Source: Streptomyces roseicoloratus (GTDB taxonomy: Bacteria; Actinomycetota; Actinomycetes; Streptomycetales; Streptomycetaceae). From it: DNA of 59,101 nt. Shown piece after piece: positions 16,019-25,094 of this stretch. The position numbers were made by a program, and so were the translations under genes. Numbering within the stretch: position 1 is the first letter of the stretch; each line of letters opens with the position of its first letter. The notes under the pieces were generated by a model. It was not told where the DNA came from, ran no database searches, and saw only the letters and a list, made by a program, of their open reading frames with translations. The stretch is taken from the NCBI RefSeq assembly GCF_004117935.1, contig NZ_SDOY01000095.1:1-59101 (forward strand), given 5' to 3'.

Positions 16019-17254
16019 TCAGCCCGGAGGGGTCGTCACGATGTCGGGCGCGAGGTCCAGGAGCAGGAGCGCCGCCGCCACGTGGGTCGGGTTGTCCTCC
16101 ACCTTGACGGCCGAGAGCTCGTTGGCGCGGGAGACCCTCCGTTCGACGGTGTTGCGGTGCGCGTAGAGGTTGGCGGCCGCCCGGGTGGTGTTGAAGCCGC
16201 ACTGCACGTAGGTGAGCAGGGCCTGCCGTAGCGCCGTGTCGGCCTCGGTCAACGGCCCGAGGGTGTTGATGACGAACCTGCGCGCGCCGGAACGGTCCTT
16301 CGTGAGCGCGTCGATCAGCTCGACGTCGGCGTAGGCGGTGAGGCGCCGGTCGGACCCGAGCCGGACGACCAGCGCCTGTGCGGCGAGGGCGTCCTGGTGG
16401 CTGGACCGGAATCCTTCGAGTCCGCGTCCCGGTCTTCCCACCGCCGCGCGAACGGGGTCGGTCGCCGCGAGGGCCTTCTCCACGTGGTGAAGGTCCGGGA
16501 CGGCCTCTCCCGAGAGCCAGATCCACTGCGACGTGGCACTGGCACGCGCCACCAGGGCGCTCCGGCCGCCGGCGGCGGAGCGCACGGCCGAGATCGCCTC
16601 GTTCAGGGCATCGGCCTGCCGGGGGTCGTCGATCCACAGCACGAGGCCCACGTGCCACCGCGCCATCCGGTAGCGCAGGCGCCCCTCGGCGAGGTCTTCC
16701 GGCATCGGCGCCCCGCTCGCGATCAGCTGGATCATCGCGATCCCCTCGGCATCCGTGTTGCCCATCGCCGCGGCGAGGCCGGCTTGGCGCAGGGCCGCCA
16801 CCGAGTCGAGGGCGTACTGCACCATCGACTGCGCCGTCACGTCGAGGACCCCGACGAGAAGACCGGGGTCGGTGCATTCCGCCACGCATTCCTCGAGCCA
16901 TCGCCGCCAGCCGATCCCCAGCGCCACGCGCCAGGCGACGGCGAAGTCGGGCGCGATGCCCCGGGAGACGAGGTCGTTGATGTACGCCGTGGTCCTCGGG
17001 CCGACGTAGGGCTCCACCCTCCGTCCCGGTTGCTGGACGTTCGCGGTCAGCCATTGGACGAGGTCGGAGCGGTTGAGCGCGCGATCCTCCTCGACCAGCG
17101 AGGCGTCCGCGAGGAGGGCGGGATCGTTCTGGGCGACGAGAGAGGGCTTGGCGAAGGCGTCGATCAGGGCGTCCGTTTCGGTCAGCAGGCGCTGACACAG
17201 TGACCTGATCGCTTCGGCGACCTCGCGGGAGGGCGCGGGCCACAGCTCTTCCAT
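16019..17254 (-). CDS. PucR-type helix-turn-helix transcriptional regulator
   Basis: About 411 residues. The N-terminal 150 residues resemble the helical RsbRD-type sensor domain, the middle a GGDEF-like PucR region, and the last 60 residues the PucR C-terminal HTH (LLTYVQCGFNTTRAAANLYA, then HRNTVERRVSRANEL). The ATG at 17254 is preferred because GGGGG lies upstream at a usable distance; an ATG at 17299 would add 15 residues. It is convergent with arsR and divergent from the XRE-cupin gene that opens the catabolic island. PucR-type regulators often control purine or amine catabolism, so a role in the island is possible but not shown. Confidence 0.88.
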   Translation of the reverse strand: MEELWPAPSREVAEAIRSLCQRLLTETDALIDAFAKPSLVAQNDPALLADASLVEEDRALNRSDLVQWLTANVQQPGRRVEPYVGPRTTAYINDLVSRGIAPDFAVAWRVALGIGWRRWLEECVAECTDPGLLVGVLDVTAQSMVQYALDSVAALRQAGLAAAMGNTDAEGIAMIQLIASGAPMPEDLAEGRLRYRMARWHVGLVLWIDDPRQADALNEAISAVRSAAGGRSALVARASATSQWIWLSGEAVPDLHHVEKALAATDPVRAAVGRPGRGLEGFRSSHQDALAAQALVVRLGSDRRLTAYADVELIDALTKDRSGARRFVINTLGPLTEADTALRQALLTYVQCGFNTTRAAANLYAHRNTVERRVSRANELSAVKVEDNPTHVAAALLLLDLAPDIVTTPPG

Positions 17255-17442
17255 GCGTTCAGTGTCCCCCTGATCCTGGGAGGCGGACGCTCCCGACATG
17301 CGGTGTCACAGGCAGCCGCAGGACCCCCCGGTGACAGGACGGACGGCCACGGCGGGGGTCGTCGGCCCGCCCGCGAAAGCGGGCGGCGGGCACGGCAGGG
17401 CCTCGGGAGACAACCGGGTGCATGGAGCTCCAAGGGTGTGGT

Positions 17443-17459
17443 GTTTAGTGCGACTAAAC
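17443..17459. promoter_or_regulatory. Palindromic operator, copy A (upstream of XRE-cupin gene)
   Basis: GTTTAGTGCGACTAAAC, a perfect 7-3-7 palindrome, embedded in a 21-bp stretch identical to copy B at 20065-20081; both are followed about 15 bp later by TCTACCAC. It is 183 bp before the XRE-cupin start. A hairpin with a GAAA loop (17366-17385) lies further upstream. Likely autoregulatory site of the XRE protein. Confidence 0.72.
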
Positions 17460-17641
17460 CGGCGGAAGATCTACCACGCCGCCGGTGGTGCTGCAAGAGG
17501 TACGGCGTCGCCACCCCCTGGAGGGGCTTCGGCCACCGTGACGCGCATGCCTTAGCCTCGTGTCACGGAGGGGGCCCGCCCGAGGCGGCCTGTCGCCCGA
17601 TGGGGACACGACCTCGACTCTGCACGGGCGGTGAGCACACG

Positions 17642-18250
17642 ATGTCCATCGAGAACAACGGGGAAGCAGGCGGCGCTGCCGGGAAGTCCCCCGTCCTCGA
17701 AGCGTCCACAGGCGCGCAACTGCGGGCGATCAGGCTCAGCCGCGGGCTGTCGTTGACGGAGGTCGCGCACCAGGCGGACGTCACCAAGGGCTTCCTGAGT
17801 CAGCTGGAGCGCGGTCTCACCAACGTGTCCGTCCCGACGCTGTTGCGCGTCTGCGAGGTGCTGCGGATCGGTGTCGGCGAGCTGTTCGCCCACCCGGAGG
17901 AGCAGGTCGTGGAGGGCGGAAGTCGCATCGACATGGGCGGCGAGGGCGTGGCCGAGTACCTGCTCACGCCGGCCGACACCACGGCGTTCCAGGTCTTCCG
18001 TTCCGTGATCGAACCGGGCGGGGGCACCGGGGGCCCCTATCGGCTCGACACCGGCACGATCTTCGCGATGGCACTGAGCGGCTCGACCCGCCTGATCGTC
18101 GGAGGCGAGACCCGGATGCTGTCGGCCGGGGCGTCCACGTCGTTCTCCGGGCGGACGCTCCACCAGTTCGACAATCCGGGTACGACGGTGAGCGAGGTCC
18201 TGTGGGTCCTGTCGCCTCCCCTGCCACGCGCGGCGCGAAGGCCCGCCTAG
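17642..18250 (+). CDS. XRE family regulator with C-terminal cupin domain
   Basis: A 202-residue regulator. The HTH covers about residues 24-80 (LRAIRLSRGLSLTEVAHQAD, then VTKGFLSQLERGLTNVSVP), followed by a cupin fold at 105-195 (FRSVIEPGGGTGGP; SFSGRTLHQFDNPGTTVSEV) that likely senses a small ligand. This architecture (PuuR/SutR-like) usually governs amine or amino-acid catabolism. The ATG at 17642 is chosen because similarity starts shortly after it; the frame is open far upstream through the palindromic operator. It sits convergent to the APC permease and at the head of the catabolic island, whose promoter region carries the same palindrome. Confidence 0.9.
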   Translation: MSIENNGEAGGAAGKSPVLEASTGAQLRAIRLSRGLSLTEVAHQADVTKGFLSQLERGLTNVSVPTLLRVCEVLRIGVGELFAHPEEQVVEGGSRIDMGGEGVAEYLLTPADTTAFQVFRSVIEPGGGTGGPYRLDTGTIFAMALSGSTRLIVGGETRMLSAGASTSFSGRTLHQFDNPGTTVSEVLWVLSPPLPRAARRPA

Positions 18251-18328
18251 GAAGGCGTGTGTCGCACGTCCCGTCTGCCCGGCGGGCAGACGACGCTCCT
18301 TTCGACACACGCCCCAGGCCGTGCTCAG

Positions 18329-18401
18329 CCGTCCCTTCCGGATCTTGGCCGGGTCCGTGGCGTCTGGTGCGGCCTGTCCGACCCGGATCCGAAAGGAACG
18401 G
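18329..18401. terminator. Imperfect inverted repeat between convergent genes
   Basis: CCGTCCCTTCCGGATC (18329-18344) can pair in 14 of 16 positions with GATCCGAAAGGAACGG (18386-18401) across a 41-nt loop. It lies between the XRE-cupin stop and the APC permease stop, so a bidirectional terminator is plausible. Confidence 0.38.
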
Positions 18402-18402
18402 C

Positions 18403-19851
18403 CTACAGGCGTTCGTAGTGGGCGGGCCGGCGCGCCCGCAGGACGAGGGCCTGCACCGCGCCGGCCACGGCCGAGAGGGCGACGAGACCGCCGATCACCC
18501 AGGCGCCCGTGGTGGTGCCGACGAGGAGCGGGAAGTTGGCGACCATCATGCAGACCACACAGGCCAGGCCGAGGAAGGCCACGGCCGGGGCCACGACCGT
18601 GCGCCACACCGGCTGCCGCTCGTCGGCGCGCCGGAAGAAGCCGATCACCGCGAGGCTGGTGGCCGCCATCAGCAGGACGATGCCGAGGGTGGCGGCACCG
18701 GAGAACCAGGCGTAGAGGTCCCCGATGGGGTCCAGGCCGAGCGCGGCGACGACGAGCGTGGTGACGAACGCGACCGCCGAGGCGACCGCCGAGGAGGCTG
18801 ACGGCGCGCGGTGCCGGGGGTGGACGACGCCCAGCGCTGCCGGGAGCGCTCCGGCCCGGGCCAGTGCGAACTGGTAGCGCGTCACGACGTTGTGGAAGGC
18901 CAGGACACAGGCGAACTGGCTGGTGATCAGGAGGAGTTGCATGGCGTCGGCCCAGACGGACCCCACGTAGCTCTGCGCCAGCCCGAGGACCAGGCCCTCG
19001 GGGTCGGTCCGCGCGGCTCCGACCACCGCGTCGACGCCGGCACCCACCACGATCGCCCACACGGTGAACGAGTAGAAGACCCCGATCACCAGGATCGCGA
19101 CGTACGTCGCCCGTGGGACCGTGGCGTCGGGGTCCTTCGCCTCGTTGCGGAACACGGCCGTCGCCTCGAAGCCGATGAACCCGAAGATGGCGAACATGAC
19201 ACCGAGGCCCAGGGAGCCGGTCCCCACGATCGAGGGCGCCAGCGGCTCGGCCGTGAGGCCATGGGCGCCGCCGTGGCCCACGATGCCTGCGTCCATGACC
19301 AGGAGCAGCAGGGATTCCAGTACGAGCACGGCACCGAGCACCTTGGCACTCAGCTCGATGTCGCGGTGGCCGAGGAAGGCGATGACGCCGAGCGAGACGA
19401 GCGCCCACGACCACCACGGGGTGCCGACGTCGGCGTACCGCTCGAGGACGTTGCTCGTCGCGACGCCGACGTAGGCGTTCACCCCGACGAGGAGCAGCGT
19501 GTACGAGAAGAGCGCGAGGGTCGCGGCCGAGAGACCGGGTATGCGGCCCAGTCCCGCCTGGACGTAGGCGTAGAAGGCGCCCGCGTTGCGTACCCGTCCG
19601 GCCATCAGCGTGAAGCCCACGGCGAAGACCAGCAGCATCACGGTGGACAGCGCGAAGTACAGCGGCATGCCCGGGCTGCCGCTCACGGCGAAGGCGAGCG
19701 GCACCCCGCCGGCCACCAGCCCGAGCGGCGCCGCCGCGGCGACGACCATGAACACGATCTGCGAGACGCCGAGCCCGCGGTCGAGCGGGTTGCCCGATCC
19801 CGCTGCACCGCCGGGTGCTTCGACGTGCCCTGTCTGGGAGAGGTCGGTCAT
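18403..19851 (-). CDS. APC superfamily amino acid/amine permease
   Basis: A 482-residue membrane protein with about 12 membrane segments. The opening LGVSQIVFMVVAAAAPLGLV and the later GFIGFEATAVFRNEAKDPDAT are signatures of the amino acid-polyamine-organocation superfamily (FGFEA motif in segment 6). The ATG at 19851 follows AAAGGTGG. It is the only gene of the island's left end on the minus strand, with a 5' region containing palindrome copy B. The likely substrate is the amine or amino acid broken down by the neighbouring enzymes; this is inferred from context. Confidence 0.92.
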   Translation of the reverse strand: MTDLSQTGHVEAPGGAAGSGNPLDRGLGVSQIVFMVVAAAAPLGLVAGGVPLAFAVSGSPGMPLYFALSTVMLLVFAVGFTLMAGRVRNAGAFYAYVQAGLGRIPGLSAATLALFSYTLLLVGVNAYVGVATSNVLERYADVGTPWWSWALVSLGVIAFLGHRDIELSAKVLGAVLVLESLLLLVMDAGIVGHGGAHGLTAEPLAPSIVGTGSLGLGVMFAIFGFIGFEATAVFRNEAKDPDATVPRATYVAILVIGVFYSFTVWAIVVGAGVDAVVGAARTDPEGLVLGLAQSYVGSVWADAMQLLLITSQFACVLAFHNVVTRYQFALARAGALPAALGVVHPRHRAPSASSAVASAVAFVTTLVVAALGLDPIGDLYAWFSGAATLGIVLLMAATSLAVIGFFRRADERQPVWRTVVAPAVAFLGLACVVCMMVANFPLLVGTTTGAWVIGGLVALSAVAGAVQALVLRARRPAHYERL

Positions 19852-20064
19852 CTGGACCACCTTTCGGCTCACGGGCCGGTGCCGGCTCGTGCTGGGTGGA
19901 TGAGGGAGTGCGCGGGGCGGTGCGCCCCCGCGCGACGAACCGGAGCGGCTTTCGCGCGGCGGGGCGAGGAGATCCGGCTTCCGTCCCTCCGGCTCGGGGC
20001 CGGGAAGGCGCGGCCGCGAGGGGGACCCGGGCTGCCCGTCGCTTCCGCTCGACCGCAACGAGGT

Positions 20065-20081
20065 GTTTAGTGCGACTAAAC
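20065..20081. promoter_or_regulatory. Palindromic operator, copy B (between APC permease and BVMO operon)
   Basis: GTTTAGTGCGACTAAAC, identical to copy A. It is 214 bp from the APC permease start on one side and 442 bp from the BVMO start on the other, so it could serve either. The extended similarity with copy A has the same orientation as the plus strand. Confidence 0.7.
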
Positions 20082-20222
20082 CCGGGGCCAAAGCTCTACC
20101 ACTCCGGCCCCGCCGCCGCAATGGCTGCGGCAAGACCGGCGCCCCACGACCCCCGCCAGTCGCTCCGCCCTACGAAGAGCCCGACCGTGGTCGCGGCCGA
20201 GGTCGCGGCCCCGGCCCGGCCG

Positions 20223-20359
20223 CGGTCTCGGACGCGGTCCCGGCCCCGGCCCCGGCCGAGATGTCGGTCTCGGACACGGCCGAGGTCGCGGACGCGGCCC
20301 CGGCCCCGGCCGAGATGTCCGTCTCGGCCGCGGTCTCGGACGCGGTCCCAGCCCCGGCC
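20223..20359. repeat. Imperfect GC-rich direct repeats in the 671-bp intergenic region
   Basis: Repeated blocks include CCCCGGCCGAGATGTC (near 20251 and 20304) and CGGTCTCGGACGCGGTCCC (near 20223 and 20331). A plus-strand frame through them would encode repeated DAVPAPA and AEMSVS units, opening with GTG inside palindrome copy B and overlapping the BVMO start; I do not support it as a gene because it has no ribosome site or homology. Between 19852 and 20522 I see only regulatory elements and these repeats. Confidence 0.6.
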
Positions 20360-20413
20360 GCGGGTCGCGGCGCGGGCGTCGGCCACCGTACGGGCGCAGC
20401 GGTGCGGTCGGCC

Positions 20414-20519
20414 TGTGCATCGTGCACCGGGCCCGGGCGAAGCAGGTGCCCGCTGTCGTTCTCGCAGGCGGTCGCGGCTCGCGACAGTGAGGTAACCGCC
20501 ACAGGAACAGCGAGGAAAC
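20414..20519 (+). promoter_or_regulatory. Duplicated leader/promoter element, copy 1 (BVMO operon)
   Basis: Begins with the near-palindrome TGTGCAT-C-GTGCACC (20414-20428) and continues with GGGCGAAGCAGGTGCCCGC and GCGACAGTGAG, ending in GAGGAAAC before the BVMO ATG. It matches 37483-37587, in front of the PhyH gene, over about 100 bp; the 32-bp core differs at one base. Probably a shared promoter-operator for both units of the island. Confidence 0.72.
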
Positions 20520-20522
20520 GCC

Positions 20523-22058
20523 ATGACAGCTGAGGTGTTGGACGCCGTCGAGGAGTTCGACGTGGTGATCATCGGAGCCGGGATCTCCGGCATCGGCGCG
20601 GCCACCTATTTCAGCCGGGAGCTCCCCGACAAGTCGCTCGCCGTGCTGGAAGCGCGCGACGACATCGGGGGGACCTGGGACCTGTTCCGCTATCCCGGCA
20701 TCCGCTCGGACTCCGACCTCCACACGTTCGGATACGCGTTCAAGCCCTGGCGCCACGAAGCCGCGATCGCGGACGCTCCCCTCATCAAGGAGTACCTCCA
20801 CGAGACCGTCGAGGAGAACCGCCTGGAGCGCGTCCTCAGGCTCCGCCACCGGGTCGTCCGCTCCGAGTGGTCCACGGCGGACTCGCGGTGGACCCTCACC
20901 GTCGAGACGCCGGACCCCGCCACGGGAGCGGTCCGGACCAAAACGGTCCACGCCGGATGGGTCTTCGCCGCCACCGGCTACTACCGGTACGACGAGGGGT
21001 TCTCCCCGGAGTTCCCGGGGCGGGACGACTTCGAGGGCCGGATCGTCCACCCGCAGCACTGGCCCGAGGGGCTCGACTACCGCGACAAGAAGGTCGTGGT
21101 CATCGGCAGTGGCGCGACCGCGATCACGCTGGTGCCGGCCATGACCACCGGGGCGGGCGCCGCCCGCCACGTCACGATGCTGCAGCGCACTCCCACGTAC
21201 GTCATGCCGCTCCCCCGGGTCGACAAGGTCGCCCTGGCGCTCACGAAGCTGCTCGGAGAAGAGCGCGGGTACGCCGTGACGCGGTTCAAGAACATCTGGA
21301 CCGAGCACGCCGTCGTGAAGGGCCTGCGGACCTTCCCCAAGGCAGGACGGGCCTTCATCCGGCGCGAGAACGTCAAGCGCCTTCCCAAGGGATTCGACGT
21401 CGACAAGCACTTCAACCCGCCGTACGACCCGTGGGACCAGCGGCTGTGCGTGGCACCGAACGGCGACTTCTTCGACGCGATCAAGGAAGGCAGGGCCTCC
21501 GTCGTCACCGACGCCGTGGCGCGGTTCAGCAAGCGCGGCATCGTCCTCGCCTCGGGCGAGGAACTGGAAGCCGACATCATCGTCACCGCGACGGGGCTGA
21601 ACCTGCGGCTCTTCGACGGCATGCCCATCATCGTCGACGGACGCCAGGTCGACCTCGCGGACGCGCTCTGCTACCGCGGCATGCTGTTGAGCGGCATGCC
21701 GAACTGGGCGATGGCGATCGGCTACACCACCTCGTCCTGGACGCTCAAGGTGAGCCTGATGTGCCGTTACTTCATCGATCTGGTCCGGCACATGGACGCC
21801 CGGGGGTACGACACGGTGGTCCCGGTCGCGCCGTCGGGGACGCAGCGCAGGCCGGTCATGGACCTTCAGGCCGGGTACGCCAAACGCGCCGAGAAGCTCA
21901 TGCCCAAGCAGGGCCCCGAGAAGCCCTGGCGGATGGCGATGTCCTACCCCGAGGACGCCAGGGCGCTGCGCGGCCCGGTGGCCGACGAGCACCTCGAGTT
22001 CGGCACCCGTCGGGCGGCCGCGCGGACGCCCGGTGCGAGGCGGACCACCCATGCCTGA
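20523..22058 (+). CDS. EthA-type Baeyer-Villiger monooxygenase
   Basis: A 511-residue flavin monooxygenase that should insert oxygen next to a ketone using NADPH and O2, giving an ester or lactone. FAD motif GAGISG at residues 18-23; NADPH motif GSGATA at about 195-200; between them the type I BVMO fingerprint FEGRIVHPQHWP (170-181), with Trp rather than the Tyr/Phe of FMOs. GGTWDLFRYPGIRSDSDLH and YDPWDQRLCVAPNGDFFDAI closely follow mycobacterial EthA. It is the first gene of a long plus-strand operon; its end overlaps the hydrolase gene by 8 bp, which suits ester or lactone hydrolysis as the next step. The natural ketone is unknown. Confidence 0.93.
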   Translation: MTAEVLDAVEEFDVVIIGAGISGIGAATYFSRELPDKSLAVLEARDDIGGTWDLFRYPGIRSDSDLHTFGYAFKPWRHEAAIADAPLIKEYLHETVEENRLERVLRLRHRVVRSEWSTADSRWTLTVETPDPATGAVRTKTVHAGWVFAATGYYRYDEGFSPEFPGRDDFEGRIVHPQHWPEGLDYRDKKVVVIGSGATAITLVPAMTTGAGAARHVTMLQRTPTYVMPLPRVDKVALALTKLLGEERGYAVTRFKNIWTEHAVVKGLRTFPKAGRAFIRRENVKRLPKGFDVDKHFNPPYDPWDQRLCVAPNGDFFDAIKEGRASVVTDAVARFSKRGIVLASGEELEADIIVTATGLNLRLFDGMPIIVDGRQVDLADALCYRGMLLSGMPNWAMAIGYTTSSWTLKVSLMCRYFIDLVRHMDARGYDTVVPVAPSGTQRRPVMDLQAGYAKRAEKLMPKQGPEKPWRMAMSYPEDARALRGPVADEHLEFGTRRAAARTPGARRTTHA

Positions 22059-22986
22059 GACGAGCGGCGCCGAGGGCGTCGACCGGTTCGCGGCCCTGCC
22101 GTCCGGGGTGACGATCTGCTTCCGGGACTTCGGCGACGAGGCCGACCCCGCCATCCTGCTCGTCGCCGGATTGGGCGAGGACCTCACCTTCTGGACCGAC
22201 TCGTTCTCCGGCTCGCTCGTCGCCCGCGGCTTCCGGGTCGTCGCGATCGACAACCGGGACGTCGGCCAGTCGACGTTCGTCTCCGCACCCCCTCCCGCGC
22301 TCTGGCGCCAGATCGCCGCGCGTCCGCGCGGCGACGCGTACGCGCTGGCCGACATGGCCCAGGACGCCGTCGGTGTGCTCGACCATCTCGGGATTCCCCG
22401 GGTGCACCTGGTGGGGCGGTCGATGGGCGGGATGATCGCGCAGACGATCGCGGCCACGGCGCCCGAGCGCGTGCTGTCGCTGACCTCCCTCTACTCGACC
22501 ACCGGGGCGAAGAAGGTGGGCCGGCCGGCGCTGTCGACGATCCGGCTCCTCGCCGCCCCGCCGGCGAGGACCAGAACCGCGACGGTCCGCGCCCACCTGC
22601 GGCTCACCCGGCACGTCGCGGGAACGGGATACCCCATCGACGACGTGGCCGAGGCGGCCATCGCGGCGCGCGGCTGGGACCGCAGCGCCGGCGACCCCGC
22701 GGCCGGCGTGGCGCGCCAGATCCAGGCGATCCAGCGCTCCGGAGACCGGACGAGCCAGTTGCGCACGATCACGGCCCCGACGCTCGTCATCAACGGAGAC
22801 CGGGACCTGCTGGTCGACCCGAGCGGCGGCGCCGCGACCGTACGGGCGATCCGCTCGGCCCAGCACGTGGTCATTCCCGGCATGGGCCACCACATCCCCG
22901 AGGCCCTCGTCGGCCCCGTCACCGAGTACATCGCGCAGCACGCGAACCGCGTGGGCGAAGGAGGAAACCATGTCCGGATCTCGTAA
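22051..22986 (+). CDS. Alpha/beta hydrolase (likely esterase/lactonase)
   Basis: A 311-residue alpha/beta-hydrolase. The nucleophile elbow is HLVGRSMGGM with Ser124; the probable acid is the Asp in NGDRDLLVDP and the base the His in IPGMGHHIPE. The oxyanion segment GLGEDLTFW lies near residue 41. The ATG at 22051 overlaps the BVMO stop region; an in-frame GTG at 22033 is an alternative. Coupling to the BVMO suggests it opens the lactone or cleaves the ester made there. The 3' end overlaps the amine oxidase gene by 17 bp. Confidence 0.92.
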   Translation: MPETSGAEGVDRFAALPSGVTICFRDFGDEADPAILLVAGLGEDLTFWTDSFSGSLVARGFRVVAIDNRDVGQSTFVSAPPPALWRQIAARPRGDAYALADMAQDAVGVLDHLGIPRVHLVGRSMGGMIAQTIAATAPERVLSLTSLYSTTGAKKVGRPALSTIRLLAAPPARTRTATVRAHLRLTRHVAGTGYPIDDVAEAAIAARGWDRSAGDPAAGVARQIQAIQRSGDRTSQLRTITAPTLVINGDRDLLVDPSGGAATVRAIRSAQHVVIPGMGHHIPEALVGPVTEYIAQHANRVGEGGNHVRIS

Positions 22987-24364
22987 GCCCGGCTCCGGGG
23001 ACACCACGGTCGACGTCGTGGTCGTGGGTGCCGGCTTCGCCGGTCTGAGCGCCGCCGAGCGACTGGTGAGCACGGGACGGTCCGTCCTGGTCGTGGAAGG
23101 CCGCGACCGGGTCGGAGGCCGCTCGTTCTCCGGCGAGGTGGCCGGCGTGAAGGTCGACCTCGGAGCGACCTGGGTGGCCCGGCGCCACACCGCCATCCGG
23201 GACCTCGCGAACCGCATGGGGTGCACCACGACCGGCCAGTTCGACCAGGGCCGCAACGTGCTGTGGATGGCCGGCCGCCGCCGCACCTACAGCGGCACCA
23301 TCCCCAAGGTCTCCCCCGCGACCCTGGTCGACATGGCCCGCATGCAGACGGCCGTGAACAAGCTGGTCGCGACCATCGACATGGACGCCCCGTGGGACAC
23401 GCCCGGGGCCGGCCGGCTCGACGCCATCTCGTTCGGCGAGTGGCTCGACCGGAAGAACGCGCTGCCCAGCACCCGCGCGCTGATGACCATCGTGAGCAAG
23501 GTGCAGTGGGGCTGCGCACCCGGAGACGTCTCCCTGCTGCACGTACTGCGCTACATCCGGGCAGCGGGCGGGCTCGACCACATGCTGGACGTCGAGGGCG
23601 GAGCGAACGAGGACCGGTTCGTCGAGACCACCCAGGAGATCGCCAAGCGGCTGGCGGAGCGGCTCGGCGACCGGGTGCGCCTGGACACGCCGGTGCGCCG
23701 CGTCACGCAGGACGACGACGGCGTCACCGTCCACACCGACTCCGGCGAGATCCGCGCCGGGTACGCGATCGTCACGGCAGCGCCGGCGCACCGCGCGGCC
23801 ATCGCCTTCGAGCCCGCTCTGCCCGAGCAGGCCGAAGGGCTCACCCGGACCTGGCGCATGGGCGCGCTGAGCAAGGCGTTCGTGGCGTACGAGAAGCCGT
23901 TCTGGCGGGTCGACGGACTCTCCGGCGAGGCGGTGACCGACACCGGGACCGTGTTCATCACCTTCGACGTGTCGCCCGGCCCCGGCGGACCGGGCGTCCT
24001 GATGGCCTTCTGCGACCCCCGCGTCTTCGACGGCTTCGCCCCCGGGACCCGACGCGACCTGGTCGTCCGTCAGCTCGTCGACCTCTACGGTCCGCAGGCC
24101 CGCAACCCGATCGACTACGTGGACCACTGCTGGGGATCGGAACCTTTCGCCCCGGGCGGCCCCCACCCTGCCGCCGGCCCCCACGCGACCGTGAGCTACG
24201 GCAAGGCACTGACCGCGCCCCACGGGCGCGTCCACTGGGCAGGCACCGAGACCGCCGGCGAATGGGCCGGCACCATGAACGGCGCGGTCCTGGCGGGCCA
24301 GCGCACCGCCGAGCGCGTCCTCGGTCTCCTGTCCCACGACGTCCGGGCGGGGGTGTCTCGATGA
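22970..24364 (+). CDS. Flavin-dependent monoamine oxidase family protein
   Basis: A 464-residue FAD amine oxidase that should oxidise a primary or secondary amine to an imine, giving an aldehyde or ketone plus ammonia. The FAD motif VVVGAGFAGLSAAERL starts at residue 15; VEGRDRVGGRSFSG, CAPGDVSLLHVLRYIRAAGG and the C-terminal WAGTETAGEWAGTMNGAVLA are hallmarks of the putrescine/cyclohexylamine oxidase group. The Cys that anchors FAD in mammalian MAO is absent. A near-perfect AAGGAGG precedes the ATG. Its place between a BVMO-hydrolase pair and dehydrogenases suggests it makes the carbonyl compound on which they act. Substrate unproven. Confidence 0.92.
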   Translation: MSGSRKPGSGDTTVDVVVVGAGFAGLSAAERLVSTGRSVLVVEGRDRVGGRSFSGEVAGVKVDLGATWVARRHTAIRDLANRMGCTTTGQFDQGRNVLWMAGRRRTYSGTIPKVSPATLVDMARMQTAVNKLVATIDMDAPWDTPGAGRLDAISFGEWLDRKNALPSTRALMTIVSKVQWGCAPGDVSLLHVLRYIRAAGGLDHMLDVEGGANEDRFVETTQEIAKRLAERLGDRVRLDTPVRRVTQDDDGVTVHTDSGEIRAGYAIVTAAPAHRAAIAFEPALPEQAEGLTRTWRMGALSKAFVAYEKPFWRVDGLSGEAVTDTGTVFITFDVSPGPGGPGVLMAFCDPRVFDGFAPGTRRDLVVRQLVDLYGPQARNPIDYVDHCWGSEPFAPGGPHPAAGPHATVSYGKALTAPHGRVHWAGTETAGEWAGTMNGAVLAGQRTAERVLGLLSHDVRAGVSR

Positions 24365-25068
24365 GGGAGGCGCTGTTCCTGCTGGCCGATCTGTGGATGA
24401 TCTTCGCCGGCTACTTCTACGGAGGGAAGTTCATCCGCCGGTACGGCAACTACCTCCTGGGCCTGGAGTGGATGGTCGTCGCCACGTCGGGCAGCAACTT
24501 CCTGCTCTGGTCGCTGCTCGGTGGCGACAGCGGCAGCGTCCTGTACGACCTGGCGTACTTCTTCGACGCGTTCTCCCGGTCGATCGGCATCACGCTCATC
24601 CTGATCATGGGCCTGATGCAGGTCACCCACCGCTACAAGCCGAGCGTCGGCGTCGACGTGGGCGTGTTCGGGGCCGCGACCGTGGCCGGCCTGTTCCTCC
24701 GGCAGTACCACGGCGCGGACCTCCACACCGGCGGCATCGCGTTCTGGGTCGCCGTGTTCTACGTCGTCGTCAATCTCCTCACGACGGTCTTCCTCGGGTA
24801 CTTCGTCAAGCGGCTCTGGAGTGCGGGCGCGAAGTGGCCGGCGATCTGGACCGGACTGGTCACGGCCGCCGGAACCGCCATCGCGATCACGTACGACTTC
24901 TTCCCCCTGCCGTTCGACGACGCGAACCGCACGATCTTCTACACCGCCGCGCTGGCGACCTGGGGCACCCAGGGATTCGTCTACTTCCGCGCCTACCGCG
25001 CACTGCACGACCGCGACGCGGCCCCGGACGCGAACCACCCAGCCCGCACGAGCAGCACCCTCGCATGA
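24361..25068 (+). CDS. Polytopic membrane protein of unknown function
   Basis: A 235-residue protein with about six or seven hydrophobic helices, few charged residues in them, and a short hydrophilic C-terminal tail. The ATG overlaps the amine oxidase stop (ATGA). I do not recognise a named family; stretches such as [20 protein letters not shown] and [18 protein letters not shown] look transporter-like. Being in the middle of a catabolic operon, it could export or import an intermediate, or be a membrane component of the oxidising steps. Confidence 0.82.
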   Translation: MREALFLLADLWMIFAGYFYGGKFIRRYGNYLLGLEWMVVATSGSNFLLWSLLGGDSGSVLYDLAYFFDAFSRSIGITLILIMGLMQVTHRYKPSVGVDVGVFGAATVAGLFLRQYHGADLHTGGIAFWVAVFYVVVNLLTTVFLGYFVKRLWSAGAKWPAIWTGLVTAAGTAIAITYDFFPLPFDDANRTIFYTAALATWGTQGFVYFRAYRALHDRDAAPDANHPARTSSTLA

Positions 25069-25094
25069 ACCCCGACCACGAAGAAGGAGTCAGC

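Noticed and set aside
17366..17385. CCGCCCGC-GAAA-GCGGGCGG hairpin
   Set aside because: Stable but not placed after any gene; no T-run. Could be an RNA element of the XRE-cupin leader, but nothing supports a specific role.
20063..20533. 156-codon frame starting with GTG inside the palindrome and overlapping the BVMO start
   Set aside because: Encodes GC-rich repeats, lacks a ribosome site, and the related region at 17441 has the same opening codons only because the DNA element is duplicated.
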